Assembly: GCA_022827095.1 (NCBI GenBank)
Contig: JAJDTP010000001.1
Location: 62,001 to 126,000 of the forward strand
DNA from: Dehalococcoidia bacterium
GTDB lineage: Bacteria > Chloroflexota > Dehalococcoidia > Lucifugimonadales > UBA3495
Reading direction: 5' to 3'
Length of the DNA: 64,000 nt
Shown: positions 17,023-25,819 of the stretch, one piece after another
How the letters are laid out: every line of letters begins with the position of its first letter
Numbering within the stretch: the stretch's first letter is position 1
Notes under the pieces: model-generated
Databases searched by the model: none
What the model was told of the DNA's origin: nothing
Seen by the model: only the letters and a program-made list of their open reading frames with translations
Translations under genes and position numbers: made by a program

Positions 17023-17050
17023 TGAATGATTCACGGGGTTAATCAACCCA
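17023..17050. promoter_or_regulatory. Two short inverted repeats in the malate synthase leader
   Basis: A near-perfect palindrome around GTGAATGATTCAC and an adjacent GGGTT-AATC-AACCC lie in the 164-bp gap just before malate synthase. They could be an operator or an mRNA structure affecting initiation. No promoter boxes were clear in the gap. Confidence 0.3.
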
Positions 17051-17065
17051 TCGGGATGACCAGAT

Positions 17066-18643
17066 ATGTCAGACAACAATGTACAGATCCTTGGACCGGT
17101 GCCTGCCCAATATGGGGAGGTGCTGACGGATGACGCGCTGGAGTTCGTAGCTGAACTGCACCGTAACTTTGAGACCACGCGGCGGCGACTGATGCAGGCC
17201 CGCGTCCGCCGGCAGGCGGAGATTGACGCGGGGGCTACGCCGGATTTCCTCACGGAGACGCGGAGCGTGCGCGACGGAGACTGGCGGGTGCAGCCGGCGC
17301 CGGCGGATCTGACCAACCGGCGGGTGGAGATCACCGGGCCGTCTTCCAACCGGCGCATGGTGATCAACGCACTGAACTGCGGGGCGCAGGTCTACATGAC
17401 CGACTTTGAGGATGCGCACTCTCCCGCCTGGCTTCCCACGCTGGACGGCCAGGCCAACGTGCGCGACGCCTACCGCCGCACCATCAGCGACGAGGCAGCG
17501 GACGGACGACAGTACCGGCTCAACGAAGACCTGGCTACGCTGTGCGTGCGGCCGCGCGGGCTGCACCTGATGGAACGCCACGTGCTGGTGGACGGCGAGC
17601 CCGTCGCCGGCAGCTTCTTCGACTTCGGACTAACGGTCTTCCACAACCACGTGGCGCAGCAGAGTCATGGGACGGGTCCCTACTACTATCTGCCCAAGTT
17701 GCAGTCGCACCTGGAGGCGCGGCTCTGGAACGACGTTTTCAAATACGCCGAGGAGCGGCTGGGGATCCCTCAGGGAACCATCAGCCCCACGGTGCTGATC
17801 GAGCACATCCTGGCGGCGTTCGAGATGGAGGAGATACTGTACGAGCTGAGGGAGCGGCCGGCGGGCCTGAACCTGGGCCGCTGGGACTACATCTTCAGCG
17901 TGATCAAGGTGTTCAACAGGCGCTCGGACATGGTGTTTCCGGACCGGGCGCAGGTGACGATGGCGACGCACTTCCTGACCTCGGCGGCGCAATTGCTGGT
18001 CAACACCTGCCACCGTCGGGGGGCGCACGCGCTGGGCGGTATGTCGGCGTTCATTCCGCGTCGGGATGACGCGGCGGCCAATGAGGCAGCCTTCGCGCAG
18101 GTGCGATCAGACAAGCAGCGGGAGGCTGACCAGGGCTTCGATGGCGCCTGGATCGCTCACCCCGGGTTGGTTGAGCCGGTGCTGGACGTGTTCCAGGCGG
18201 CGTTTTCGACGGACAACCAGCTGTCGGTGATCCCCGAGGTGCGCATCGCGCCGGATGACCTGCTGGCGGTGCCGGAAGGGCAGATTACCGAAACCGGCCT
18301 GCGAAACAACGTCAGCGTGGCGCTGCAGTACATCGACGCGTGGACGCGGGGCAACGGCGCGGTTGCCATCTACGGGCTGATGGAGGATGCCGCGACCGCT
18401 GAGATCTCACGGTCGCAACTTTGGCAGTGGCTGAACCACGGTTCCGTGCTGGACGACGGCCGCCCCATCACCGCCGAGCTGTACCGTCAGGTAAGGGCGG
18501 AAGAAGCGGCCGCGCTGGTAGGGCAGCGGGGGCAGGATAACCCGGGCGCGCTGGACAAGGCGGTGGAGTTGCTGGACGAGATCGTGATGTCGGACGATTT
18601 CGTAGAGTTCCTGACGTTGCCTGGTTATCGCTACCTGGATTAA
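17066..18643 (+). CDS. aceB: Malate synthase (A type)
   Basis: Condenses glyoxylate with acetyl-CoA to malate in the cytoplasm. The 525-residue length fits the A isoform. Visible signatures are MTDFEDAHSP, RPRGLHLMERH, the LPKLQSHLEARLWN stretch, AGLNLGRWDYIFSVIK, GGMSAFIP and a C-terminal plug with WLNHGSVLDDG. Isocitrate lyase is not in the window. Its position behind the PEPCK-like gene suggests growth on acetyl-CoA-yielding substrates such as fatty acids or ethanol. Confidence 0.95.
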   Translation: MSDNNVQILGPVPAQYGEVLTDDALEFVAELHRNFETTRRRLMQARVRRQAEIDAGATPDFLTETRSVRDGDWRVQPAPADLTNRRVEITGPSSNRRMVINALNCGAQVYMTDFEDAHSPAWLPTLDGQANVRDAYRRTISDEAADGRQYRLNEDLATLCVRPRGLHLMERHVLVDGEPVAGSFFDFGLTVFHNHVAQQSHGTGPYYYLPKLQSHLEARLWNDVFKYAEERLGIPQGTISPTVLIEHILAAFEMEEILYELRERPAGLNLGRWDYIFSVIKVFNRRSDMVFPDRAQVTMATHFLTSAAQLLVNTCHRRGAHALGGMSAFIPRRDDAAANEAAFAQVRSDKQREADQGFDGAWIAHPGLVEPVLDVFQAAFSTDNQLSVIPEVRIAPDDLLAVPEGQITETGLRNNVSVALQYIDAWTRGNGAVAIYGLMEDAATAEISRSQLWQWLNHGSVLDDGRPITAELYRQVRAEEAAALVGQRGQDNPGALDKAVELLDEIVMSDDFVEFLTLPGYRYLD

Positions 18644-18658
18644 GTCGGCGATTAGAAA

Positions 18659-19351
18659 ATGGCGACTATTGCCACAATCACCCAATCCGTAGATCCCTTC
18701 GGCGCGGAGGAGTTTGAGTTGACCGGGCCGCTGTCGGTCAACATACGTCCTATTCTGGAGTCGGTGGCGGGGAAACTCACCGATGAAGAGATTGACCAGT
18801 GGTTCGTGGGATTCGCACGGGCCAATGAGGGGCGCGGATTCTACCTGGAGCTGACCGCCGAAGGAGAGTTAGTAATCAATCCCATGGTGAATTTGCACAG
18901 CGGTATCGCCGAAGCGGAAGGGATAGGAGGCTTGTACATATGGTCGCGGGAACGCGGTGGGATTACACTCAGTTCGCGCACGATTATCCGCCTGCCTGAC
19001 GGCACGCGCGCCGAGCCGGATATGTCGTGGCTGTCGCCGGAGCAGGTGACTGAACTCGGTCCAGTTTTACCGCGCACCGTTACCGTCTGCCCTGCTTTTG
19101 TAGGCGAGATAATGTCCGAAACCGACCGGATGCCGCCATTGCAGCGCAAGATGGAACGGTACATTGCCAACGGTGCGCTGCTGGGGTGGCTGATTGACCC
19201 GTATCGGCGGCGGGTGTACGTGTATCGTCCCGGCGCAGAGGTGGAGATGCTGGAGGACCCGGAGACCATCAGCGGTGATCCGGTGATGGAGGGGTTCGTA
19301 TTCGAGGTGAGGCGGCGAATCTTCGCGCTGTACGAAACGGCCGCAGAGTAG
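18659..19351 (+). CDS. Uma2-family (DUF820) restriction-endonuclease-like protein
   Basis: 230 residues. The PD-(D/E)XK-like core reads PDMSW (Asp), then FVGEIMSETDR (Glu), KMERYIANGALLGWLIDP and a strand VYVYRPG. This is the usual Uma2 order, although the canonical EV-S-S is replaced by EIMSE. Uma2 proteins are expanded in cyanobacteria and Chloroflexota, and their biological role is unresolved. The gene starts 15 bp after malate synthase. Confidence 0.85.
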   Translation: MATIATITQSVDPFGAEEFELTGPLSVNIRPILESVAGKLTDEEIDQWFVGFARANEGRGFYLELTAEGELVINPMVNLHSGIAEAEGIGGLYIWSRERGGITLSSRTIIRLPDGTRAEPDMSWLSPEQVTELGPVLPRTVTVCPAFVGEIMSETDRMPPLQRKMERYIANGALLGWLIDPYRRRVYVYRPGAEVEMLEDPETISGDPVMEGFVFEVRRRIFALYETAAE

Positions 19352-19365
19352 CGGGTCAAGCAAAG

Positions 19366-20247
19366 ATGAAGATCCACCTGGTTGACGGCACTTTCGAGCT
19401 GTTTCGGGCGCACTACTCGCCGCGGCCGGGGCGTACCACTCCGGATGGGCGGGATATCAAGGCGACGCACGGGTTGGCGCAGTCCCTGATCGCGCTGCTG
19501 GGCCAGCCGGATGTCACGCACATCGCGGTGGCGTTCGACAGCGTGATCCGGTCCTTCCGTAACGATATGTTCGACGGCTACAAGACCGGCGACGGGGTGG
19601 AGCCGGACCTGCTGGCGCAGTTCCCGCTGGCGGAGCAGATCACCGGGGCACTAGGGATAACTGTCTGGCCCATGGAAGAGTTCGAGGCCGACGACGCCAT
19701 CGCGACGGCGGCGGTGCGGTTTGCTTCGCATCCAAAGGTGGAGCAAGTGGTGATGTGCTCGCCGGACAAGGATATGTCGCAGGTGGTGTCGGGCCAGCGG
19801 GTGGTGATGCTGGACCGGCGCAAGGGTGAGGTCATCGACGAGGCTGGCGTGGTGGACAAGTTTGGAGTGCCGCCGTCCGCCATCGCCGATTATCTGGCGC
19901 TGGTGGGCGACTCCGCGGATGGGATACCGGGCATACCCCGCTGGGGGGCGCGGTCCACCGCCACAGTGCTGACCCGATACGGGCACATTGAGGATATTCC
20001 CGCCGACATGGCGGACTGGGATATCAAGGTGCGCGGGGCTGGCAACCTGATGGCGGCGCTGACCGAGCAGTGGGACGACGCCCTGCTCTACCGTGACTTG
20101 GCCACGCTCCGGCTGGACGTGCCGCTGTATGAAACCGAGCCGGAACAGGTGCGATGGACCGGGGTGTGTCGCCCCGCGCTGGACGAACTGTGCGAGGCGC
20201 TGGGCTTGGAGTCGTTGCTGGACCGGTTGCCTGATGCGCCCGAGTAG
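19366..20247 (+). CDS. 5'-3' exonuclease (PolA N-domain / flap-nuclease type)
   Basis: A stand-alone 293-residue FEN-type nuclease. Acidic metal ligands are visible in HLVDGTFELFR, VAFDS, EFEADDAIA, CSPDKDM and LVGDSADGIPGIP, followed by a helix-hairpin-helix-type DNA-binding segment (WGARSTATVLTRYG). It would remove flaps or RNA primers. There is no polymerase domain. Its stop codon directly abuts that of the convergent DUF1461 gene. Confidence 0.88.
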   Translation: MKIHLVDGTFELFRAHYSPRPGRTTPDGRDIKATHGLAQSLIALLGQPDVTHIAVAFDSVIRSFRNDMFDGYKTGDGVEPDLLAQFPLAEQITGALGITVWPMEEFEADDAIATAAVRFASHPKVEQVVMCSPDKDMSQVVSGQRVVMLDRRKGEVIDEAGVVDKFGVPPSAIADYLALVGDSADGIPGIPRWGARSTATVLTRYGHIEDIPADMADWDIKVRGAGNLMAALTEQWDDALLYRDLATLRLDVPLYETEPEQVRWTGVCRPALDELCEALGLESLLDRLPDAPE

Positions 20248-21009
20248 TCATTCTGAAATGCCAGCCGGTTGATCGGGTGGCGAACCGGGATCGCGTCGGC
20301 GATTCGCGCTCCAATTGCGGTAGCCGAGGCTGGCAACGCCGGCGGACAGAAGGAGCACTGCCCCCAGCACCGAGGTAAGGGCCACGCGCATGGTGGCGTC
20401 GAACCAGAAACCGGCGGGGAAGAGGATCAGCAGGTAATCGGTGCGTGGGTCGAGGATCCACAGGTCGTTGGCGAAGCTGAGCCGGTGGAAGAGCAGGAAG
20501 AGTTGCTCGAAGCTGGCGACTGCCGCCAGACCGACCGCGAACACCGAGGCCAGAGTCACCGCTCCGCCCCAGACCGCTATCCGGGCCGCACGAGACGGCC
20601 ACGCGGGCCGGTCCATGACGGCGAGGAGGATGAGGGTGGACAGTATCCACAGTGCCGAGCCCAGCGTGACCCAATAGGTGCCGCGCACCAGGCGCTTCAC
20701 GTCGTACATGTGGGCAATCTCGCGCCGGTTGAAGACCTCCTGCTCGATGCCGTAGATGGGCGCGCGCACGGCCAGCGGTTCGACCGAAGTGTTGAAGTAG
20801 CGGCGGAGTTCGGTGCCGATGGCTATCAGGTCGGCATCGGTGATGCCGGACCGCTGGGCGGTGTGATAACGCTGGAAGCCGTTGCGATAGAGGCCGGGAT
20901 CGTTGACAGCCCACGTCACGGAGCCGGCAACGAGGAAGAGGAGAACGGCGGGAATGGCAAAAGTCCGTGCGACGGACAGGACGATGTCGACGGGCCGGCG
21001 GCTAGGCAT
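20248..21009 (-). CDS. DUF1461 (TIGR01906-type) integral membrane protein
   Basis: 253 residues with an N-terminal membrane helix, an external region containing NREIAHMYDVKRLV (the hallmark H-M-x-D-V segment of the family), and four more helices. A second hallmark, LWILDPRTDYLLILFP, precedes the last helices, as in other TIGR01906 proteins. Function is unknown. Its start overlaps the end of the upstream Uma2 gene by 8 bp, so both are probably on one transcript. Confidence 0.85.
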   Translation of the reverse strand: MPSRRPVDIVLSVARTFAIPAVLLFLVAGSVTWAVNDPGLYRNGFQRYHTAQRSGITDADLIAIGTELRRYFNTSVEPLAVRAPIYGIEQEVFNRREIAHMYDVKRLVRGTYWVTLGSALWILSTLILLAVMDRPAWPSRAARIAVWGGAVTLASVFAVGLAAVASFEQLFLLFHRLSFANDLWILDPRTDYLLILFPAGFWFDATMRVALTSVLGAVLLLSAGVASLGYRNWSANRRRDPGSPPDQPAGISE

Positions 21010-21598
21010 CGGTGGGGCGCTGGCGATGGTGGAACACGTCGTCCAGTGGAATGGCGAGGCCAGGCAGCAGGGGCGTGGTCAGGGCGTCGGATGGGGTCAG
21101 CATGCCACGGGAAACATAGTCGCCGTCGCGGAGTTCCAGAAGCAGGGCCGTATCGTTGCGAGGGTCGAAGATCCAGTACTCGGCAACGCCGGCGTCGGCA
21201 TATATTTGACGCTTGCGAACAAGGTCGCGGTTGCGGTCGGTGGAAAGGACTTCGACCACGATGTCGGGTATCCCCTCGAGGTAGCCGCCCACGACCATAT
21301 TGGGCCGGCCGGAGAGGATAACGACCAGGTCGGGTACCAAGACATAGCGCGGCTCCCGCGAGAAGATGGTTACGGGGTCGATGTGGACTGAAGCCGGCGG
21401 CTCGGCAAAGCCATTAATGTGGTTGGCAATGAGGAGGAACAGCTGGGACATCAAAAACTGGTGAAGGATACGGGCTCTGGGCATGATGTAAAGTTCTCCG
21501 TCGTCCAGTTCCATTTTGTTCTGTTCTTCCGTATCAGGAAGGTCGAGGAACTCGGCGATGGACATGTGGGTTCCGGTGACGATGGGTTTCGTTGCCAT
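21002..21598 (-). CDS. Uma2-family restriction-endonuclease-like protein
   Basis: 198 residues with a clear Uma2 arrangement: MSIAEFLDLP, a DGELYIMP strand, LVPDLVVI (Asp), GIPDIVVEVLSTDRNRDLVRKRQIYADAGVAEYWIFDP (Glu and downstream Lys), and a C-terminal strand with LPGLAIPLDDVF. This is the most canonical Uma2 copy in the window. Confidence 0.9.
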   Translation of the reverse strand: MATKPIVTGTHMSIAEFLDLPDTEEQNKMELDDGELYIMPRARILHQFLMSQLFLLIANHINGFAEPPASVHIDPVTIFSREPRYVLVPDLVVILSGRPNMVVGGYLEGIPDIVVEVLSTDRNRDLVRKRQIYADAGVAEYWIFDPRNDTALLLELRDGDYVSRGMLTPSDALTTPLLPGLAIPLDDVFHHRQRPTDA

Positions 21599-21725
21599 GA
21601 CAAGGCTCCGGTGGCGGGCTTCCGATTAGCAGGCTGCGACCGGCTACAGATTACCCGAAGGGTGGTTGGCTTATCAAACGTGCGGCGACGCGCGGGATTG
21701 GAGGCTGGGATATACTGGCGTCATT

Positions 21726-22550
21726 ATGCAGAACGATGTTACGTCTCCGACAAATTCGCCGATACCCGAAGAGCGCATGGGGGAGTTCCAGTCCCTGGTT
21801 GACGTCGTGGCGCGGCTGCGTGGCCCGGGCGGCTGCCCCTGGGATGCCGAGCAGACCCACGAGTCGCTGAAGCGCAACCTGCTGGAGGAGTGCTACGAAA
21901 CGCTGGAGGCTATCGACGCCGGCGAGCCGCTGGATTTGGCCGAGGAACTGGGCGACATCCTGGTGCAGGTAGCATTCCACGCGGACATCGCCAGGCAGGC
22001 CGGCCAGTTCGATATCTCTGACGTACTGACCGCGATCAATCGCAAGCTGATCCGCCGGCATCCTCACGTGTTCGCCGACGGCAGTGCATCGGATGCGCGG
22101 CAGGTTGAGCGAAACTGGGAGCAGCTTAAGGCGGAGGAACGACGGCAGTCGGGCAAGCCGGAGCCGTCGGCGATGGACAGCGTGCCGGCTGCGTTGCCGG
22201 CGCTGACGGCGGCCCAGTTGATGCAGGACCGGGCGGCGCGCTTCGGGTTCGACTGGGATGAGGTCGATGGGGTTCTGGATAAGCTGGTCGAAGAGATCGC
22301 CGAGTTCCGGGCGGCTGATACGCCGGAGGAACGGATCGATGAGTTTGGCGACGTGCTGTTCGCGCTGGTGAACCTGGCGCGCTGGTCGGGCATCCATGCG
22401 GAGGACGCGCTGCGACAGGCCAACGGCAAGTTCCGGAATCGCTACCGGGTCATGGAACGCCTGGCGTCGGAACGAGAGCAGGATTTCGCCGCGCTGCCGC
22501 TGGACGACAAGGAGGCGCTGTGGCAGGAGGCCAAGGCGGGCGAGCAGTAA
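21726..22550 (+). CDS. mazG: Nucleoside triphosphate pyrophosphohydrolase MazG
   Basis: Hydrolyses (d)NTPs to NMP and PPi, removing aberrant nucleotides. Two MazG helical domains are present: GGCPWDAEQTHESLKRNLLEECYE with LAEELGDILVQVAFHA, and a C-terminal EEIAEFRAADTPEERIDEFGDVLFALVN. I used the ATG at 21726; an upstream TTG at 21666 is in frame but has no Shine-Dalgarno and its extra 20 residues do not resemble the family. The product is 274 residues, the usual length. It is convergent with sppA. Confidence 0.93.
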   Translation: MQNDVTSPTNSPIPEERMGEFQSLVDVVARLRGPGGCPWDAEQTHESLKRNLLEECYETLEAIDAGEPLDLAEELGDILVQVAFHADIARQAGQFDISDVLTAINRKLIRRHPHVFADGSASDARQVERNWEQLKAEERRQSGKPEPSAMDSVPAALPALTAAQLMQDRAARFGFDWDEVDGVLDKLVEEIAEFRAADTPEERIDEFGDVLFALVNLARWSGIHAEDALRQANGKFRNRYRVMERLASEREQDFAALPLDDKEALWQEAKAGEQ

Positions 22551-22560
22551 GTCGGCGGGT

Positions 22561-23394
22561 TCAGTCGTCTCCGGTGTCGCCCAGGGCGTGACCGAGGAAC
22601 CCGGGTTCCAGCATATAGATGCCGCCGGCAGCCAGCGAGGCCAGGCCGGACAGGGCGCGCCACTGGGCGGAGGACCCGCGGAGGGGGCTCAGCCGTTCCA
22701 TGAACGGACGCCTGGGGCGGTATCTCCGGATCCGGCGGCGGGCGCCGCTGAGCCGCATGGCCTCGGCGACGGCGTCGTCGAAGTTGCCCAGGCGGTCGAT
22801 CAGCCGCTGCTCCTGAGCCATCGGAGCGGTGTAAAGCTCGCCGGTAGCGAGTTCGGTCGCCTCTTCGGGGGTCATCCTGCGGCTGTCGGCGACGACGGAC
22901 ACGAACAGTGCATAGATCTGGGCGATCAGGCCCTCGAACTTGCCGGCTTCTTCATCGGTGGGGTGGCGCCAGAAACCGGACATGTCCTTGAGATGGCCGC
23001 CCTTGAAGATGGAGATTTCGACGCCGATCTTGCTCAGCAGTTGCTCCACGATGGGACGCATGTAGATCACGCCGATGGAGCCCACCAGGGCGGCGCGGGA
23101 AGCCATGATGGTGCCGGCTCCGCAGGCGATGTAGTATCCGCCCGACGCGCCCAGACCGCGAATGTAGGCGACAACGGGCTTGCGCTGAGCGACGCGGCGG
23201 ATGCTCTCGTAGAGCAGATCGCTGGCGGTGGCGGAGCCGCCGGGGGAGTCGATGTCCAGCACCAGCGCGCCGATCTTGCGGTTGCTGGCCACGCGCTCGA
23301 AGATGCGTGAGTAGTCGGGTTCCTTGATAGCGGCGCCGATGACGCCGTGCATCTCGACGACGGCGATGCCGGGGCGGCGTTTGAAAAGGGGCAT
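22561..23394 (-). CDS. SppA-type signal peptide peptidase (S49 family)
   Basis: A 277-residue serine protease of the short, 36K-type class. The nucleophile Ser lies in GLGASGGYYIACGA and the general-base Lys in the FKGGHLKDMSG segment. LDIDSPGGSATASDLLYE is also characteristic. It lacks a clear N-terminal membrane anchor. I chose the ATG at 23394 because AGGAAA lies 6 bases upstream; the longer frame to 23475 runs into the neighbouring HEPN gene. It lies 23 bp after that gene on the same strand. Confidence 0.88.
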   Translation of the reverse strand: MPLFKRRPGIAVVEMHGVIGAAIKEPDYSRIFERVASNRKIGALVLDIDSPGGSATASDLLYESIRRVAQRKPVVAYIRGLGASGGYYIACGAGTIMASRAALVGSIGVIYMRPIVEQLLSKIGVEISIFKGGHLKDMSGFWRHPTDEEAGKFEGLIAQIYALFVSVVADSRRMTPEEATELATGELYTAPMAQEQRLIDRLGNFDDAVAEAMRLSGARRRIRRYRPRRPFMERLSPLRGSSAQWRALSGLASLAAGGIYMLEPGFLGHALGDTGDD

Positions 23395-23417
23395 GGTGGT
23401 TTTCCTGTGTAGTTTTT

Positions 23418-24107
23418 CTATTGCCACCCGAGCTGTCGCCAAGCCCATTCTGGCGAGTAAGGAGGCTGACCCCAATCTGTATCAGAGTTGTCCAGCATCA
23501 GGTGGATGAAGTGAGGAACTAGGAAGGCCATTATAGCCGTGCCGTCTTCCACCTGATCACGATTCACCCAACTCTGCCACGTTGCGCCTCCGTGCAGTAG
23601 CTGGTTGCGTAGTACATAGAGGCGCTCGAAGAGCCTGCCTAGCACAGCGTCGGTTCGCTTGCTTGTAATATCGGCTTTTAGCCGGTTCGCGTCGTTCTCA
23701 AAGCGTGTTTGCCAGTCACGTGCGCCCATCCAAAAAGGCTTGTACACGAATTGATTATCCAACAGATCAGGGATTGACCGATTATGTTCTTTCCAAATGG
23801 CATTGAAGACGCCCCAGTTGGTGTCCAGATCCGTAACTCTGGAGAAATAATCCGCGAATTTTTCGCCTTCCCTCAAGTCATACGTTTCGGGGCTGTTGTC
23901 GGCGTAGATCGCGTTGAAAGCAATCCAGTAGAAGATGAAAGCGGCATCCGGGTCATCCCGTTCCTGCTCGGCTCGTGCCAGCCAGCTAAGGGCGCGGCGC
24001 ATCCGGAGGTTAAACGGGTTTTGCCGTTGTTCTGAATCGGGGTTGCTTTTCCACTTTGTCTCCAGTGTCGCAGCGGTCAGCCCATTGACAATTTCATCCG
24101 AGCTCAT
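23418..24107 (-). CDS. HEPN-domain protein, candidate RNase toxin/effector
   Basis: A 229-residue mostly helical protein. LSWLARAEQERDDPDAAFIFYWIAFNAIY is followed by a long helical middle and LYVLRNQLLHGG, which contains R-x4-H (R167, H172), the catalytic signature of HEPN ribonucleases. GAGGTAATC lies upstream of the ATG. It is divergent from an AAA ATPase / nuclease-like pair 147 bp away, with a strong promoter for that pair in between. HEPN RNases are effectors in many toxin-antitoxin and abortive-infection systems; its role here is inference from motif and location. Confidence 0.72.
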   Translation of the reverse strand: MSSDEIVNGLTAATLETKWKSNPDSEQRQNPFNLRMRRALSWLARAEQERDDPDAAFIFYWIAFNAIYADNSPETYDLREGEKFADYFSRVTDLDTNWGVFNAIWKEHNRSIPDLLDNQFVYKPFWMGARDWQTRFENDANRLKADITSKRTDAVLGRLFERLYVLRNQLLHGGATWQSWVNRDQVEDGTAIMAFLVPHFIHLMLDNSDTDWGQPPYSPEWAWRQLGWQ

Positions 24108-24192
24108 GCTGATTACCTCACCGGGTCAAAGGATAGCACAAAGGATTTGGGCCAACAGGGTCGACAGCGGTGACCCTGGCTTTCCCGGCGGT

Positions 24193-24222
24193 TTGACAGT
24201 CGCCGGCTGGCGGGTCTAGCAT
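24193..24222 (+). promoter_or_regulatory. Sigma-70-type promoter for the AAA/nuclease pair
   Basis: TTGACA at 24193-24198 and TAGCAT at 24217-24222, spacer 18 bp, 33 bp upstream of the AAA gene start. The boxes are identical to those at 14394-14422. Confidence 0.6.
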
Positions 24223-24254
24223 CGAAACGGCAGCCAATACAAACGGGAAGCATC

Positions 24255-25259
24255 ATGCCTGTTACCAAGATAAAACTGGAGAACTTCACCGCCTTCAAGG
24301 ATTTGGAGGTGGACTTCTCGCCTGGCATCAACGCGCTGGTCGGCGCGAACGGGACGGGGAAGACGCACCTGATGAAGGCTTGCTATGCGGCTTGCGACTA
24401 TGGCAAGGAAGACAGGTCCCTGGCCCACGAGTTGGTTGGGGTGTTCCTTCCTTCGGGTCGCGCGAGTGGACGATTGGTCCGGCAGGGATATGAGGCAGTT
24501 GGAGGATTTGTCGAAGTACACGTAGGCGTGTGGCACGTTCGTTGCTATTTAAGTGGACGTGACACCAGATACGCAACCACACCGACGGACCCGCAAAGAC
24601 CAGATACGAAAAGCGTTTACATTCCGGTGAAAGAAACGCTGGCCAATGCGCCGGGATTTCTGTCACTGTACGCGGCCCGAGAAGTTAATTTTGAGCAGGT
24701 GTATTCGGACATCCTGCTCAAGGCATATCTGCCGGCTCTACGCAAACCAGTTGATGATGATCACCGACGAATGCTGGATAGCTTGGAAAACGTCATAGGT
24801 GGCAAGGTGACGGTCAAGGGCGAGGAGTTTTTCCTGAGCAACGAGCAGGGGGACTTGGAGTTCACTTTGCTTGCCGAGGGGTGGCGCAAGCTGGGGTTAC
24901 TGTGGCTGCTGATCCGGAATGGCACATTGCAAAAGGGTTCGGCGCTGTTCTGGGATGAGCCTGAGGCCAATCTGAACCCCAAGATGTTCAAGGTCGTGAT
25001 CGAGGTGTTGCTGGAGTTGCAGCGGGGTGGGGTGCAGGTGTTCTTTGCGACGCATGACTACGTCATTCTGAAGGAGCTTGACCTGCAGATGACCGAGGAG
25101 GACAGGGTGGCGTTCCACTCGTTGTACCGGGATGAGGATGGCGAGATTGCCTGTTACACCACCGGGCATTATCTGGACATTCATCCCAATGCCATTGGCG
25201 AAGCCTTCGACGACCTTTACGATCGCCAGATCGAGCGCAGCATGAGGCGGGTCCCATGA
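24255..25259 (+). CDS. AAA/SMC-like ATPase of a candidate defence pair
   Basis: A 334-residue ABC-type ATPase resembling the AAA_15/AAA_21 (OLD/RecF-like) group. It starts ITKI-like (TKIKLENFTAFKDLEVDF). Walker A GANGTGKT lies at residues 30-37, Walker B LFWDEPEANLNP has the catalytic Asp-Glu at 234-235, and the switch His is in FFATHD (H267). There is no TOPRIM domain, so it is not a complete OLD nuclease. Its stop overlaps the start of a PD-(D/E)XK-like gene by 4 bp. Such ATPases act as sensors controlling a nuclease partner in several known defence systems. Confidence 0.8.
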   Translation: MPVTKIKLENFTAFKDLEVDFSPGINALVGANGTGKTHLMKACYAACDYGKEDRSLAHELVGVFLPSGRASGRLVRQGYEAVGGFVEVHVGVWHVRCYLSGRDTRYATTPTDPQRPDTKSVYIPVKETLANAPGFLSLYAAREVNFEQVYSDILLKAYLPALRKPVDDDHRRMLDSLENVIGGKVTVKGEEFFLSNEQGDLEFTLLAEGWRKLGLLWLLIRNGTLQKGSALFWDEPEANLNPKMFKVVIEVLLELQRGGVQVFFATHDYVILKELDLQMTEEDRVAFHSLYRDEDGEIACYTTGHYLDIHPNAIGEAFDDLYDRQIERSMRRVP

Positions 25260-25753
25260 CCGCGTTCACCGAAGACGATCTACGAGTTAGCTTCAATAAC
25301 GTGGTGCAAGCAAGAAGATTCGACGACAATGGTCACGGATTGAGCCATTGCATGAAGGCTGTGGACTTTATCATAGAGTTGCACGACCGCTATATTTTCA
25401 TTGAGTTCAAAGACCCGGAAAATCCGAACATTCCAATCGGGCATCGGGCCGCCGCCATACAAAACATCCAGAGCAGCGAATTCGATGAAGACCTGAAATA
25501 TAAATTCCGAGACACTTTTCTCTACGAGTGGGCTGCAGGCCGTGCAAACAAACCTGTTGACTACTTCGTGCTTATAGCAGTGGACGACAGGCCTTTGTTG
25601 TCCAGACGGCTTGACCTGCTCGAACGGAATCTGCCACAGAAACTGCCGGCATCGGTTCCTTGGACCCGGCCTATAGTGCAACGGTGCGGGGTCTTCAATA
25701 TCGCTGATTGGAACGCGGAGTTTCCGGATTACCCGGTGAGGCGGCTGCCGTAA
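25256..25753 (+). CDS. PD-(D/E)XK-like nuclease partner of the AAA ATPase
   Basis: A 165-residue protein translationally coupled to the ATPase. The core reads KAVDFIIELHDRYIFIEFKDP: Asp37, then Glu50-x-Lys52 on the next strand, which is the D...ExK layout of restriction-like nucleases. A later helix (IGHRAAAIQNIQSSEF) would carry accessory residues. It has no other recognised domain. The product probably cleaves nucleic acid when released or activated by the ATPase. This is motif-based inference, and I do not recognise the exact family. Confidence 0.6.
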   Translation: MTAFTEDDLRVSFNNVVQARRFDDNGHGLSHCMKAVDFIIELHDRYIFIEFKDPENPNIPIGHRAAAIQNIQSSEFDEDLKYKFRDTFLYEWAAGRANKPVDYFVLIAVDDRPLLSRRLDLLERNLPQKLPASVPWTRPIVQRCGVFNIADWNAEFPDYPVRRLP

Positions 25754-25819
25754 CTCGCATTGCCGCCGATGGCGGGGTGGGTTATTCTGGCGGCATCAAC
25801 CGAGACAAGGAGCCAAGAT

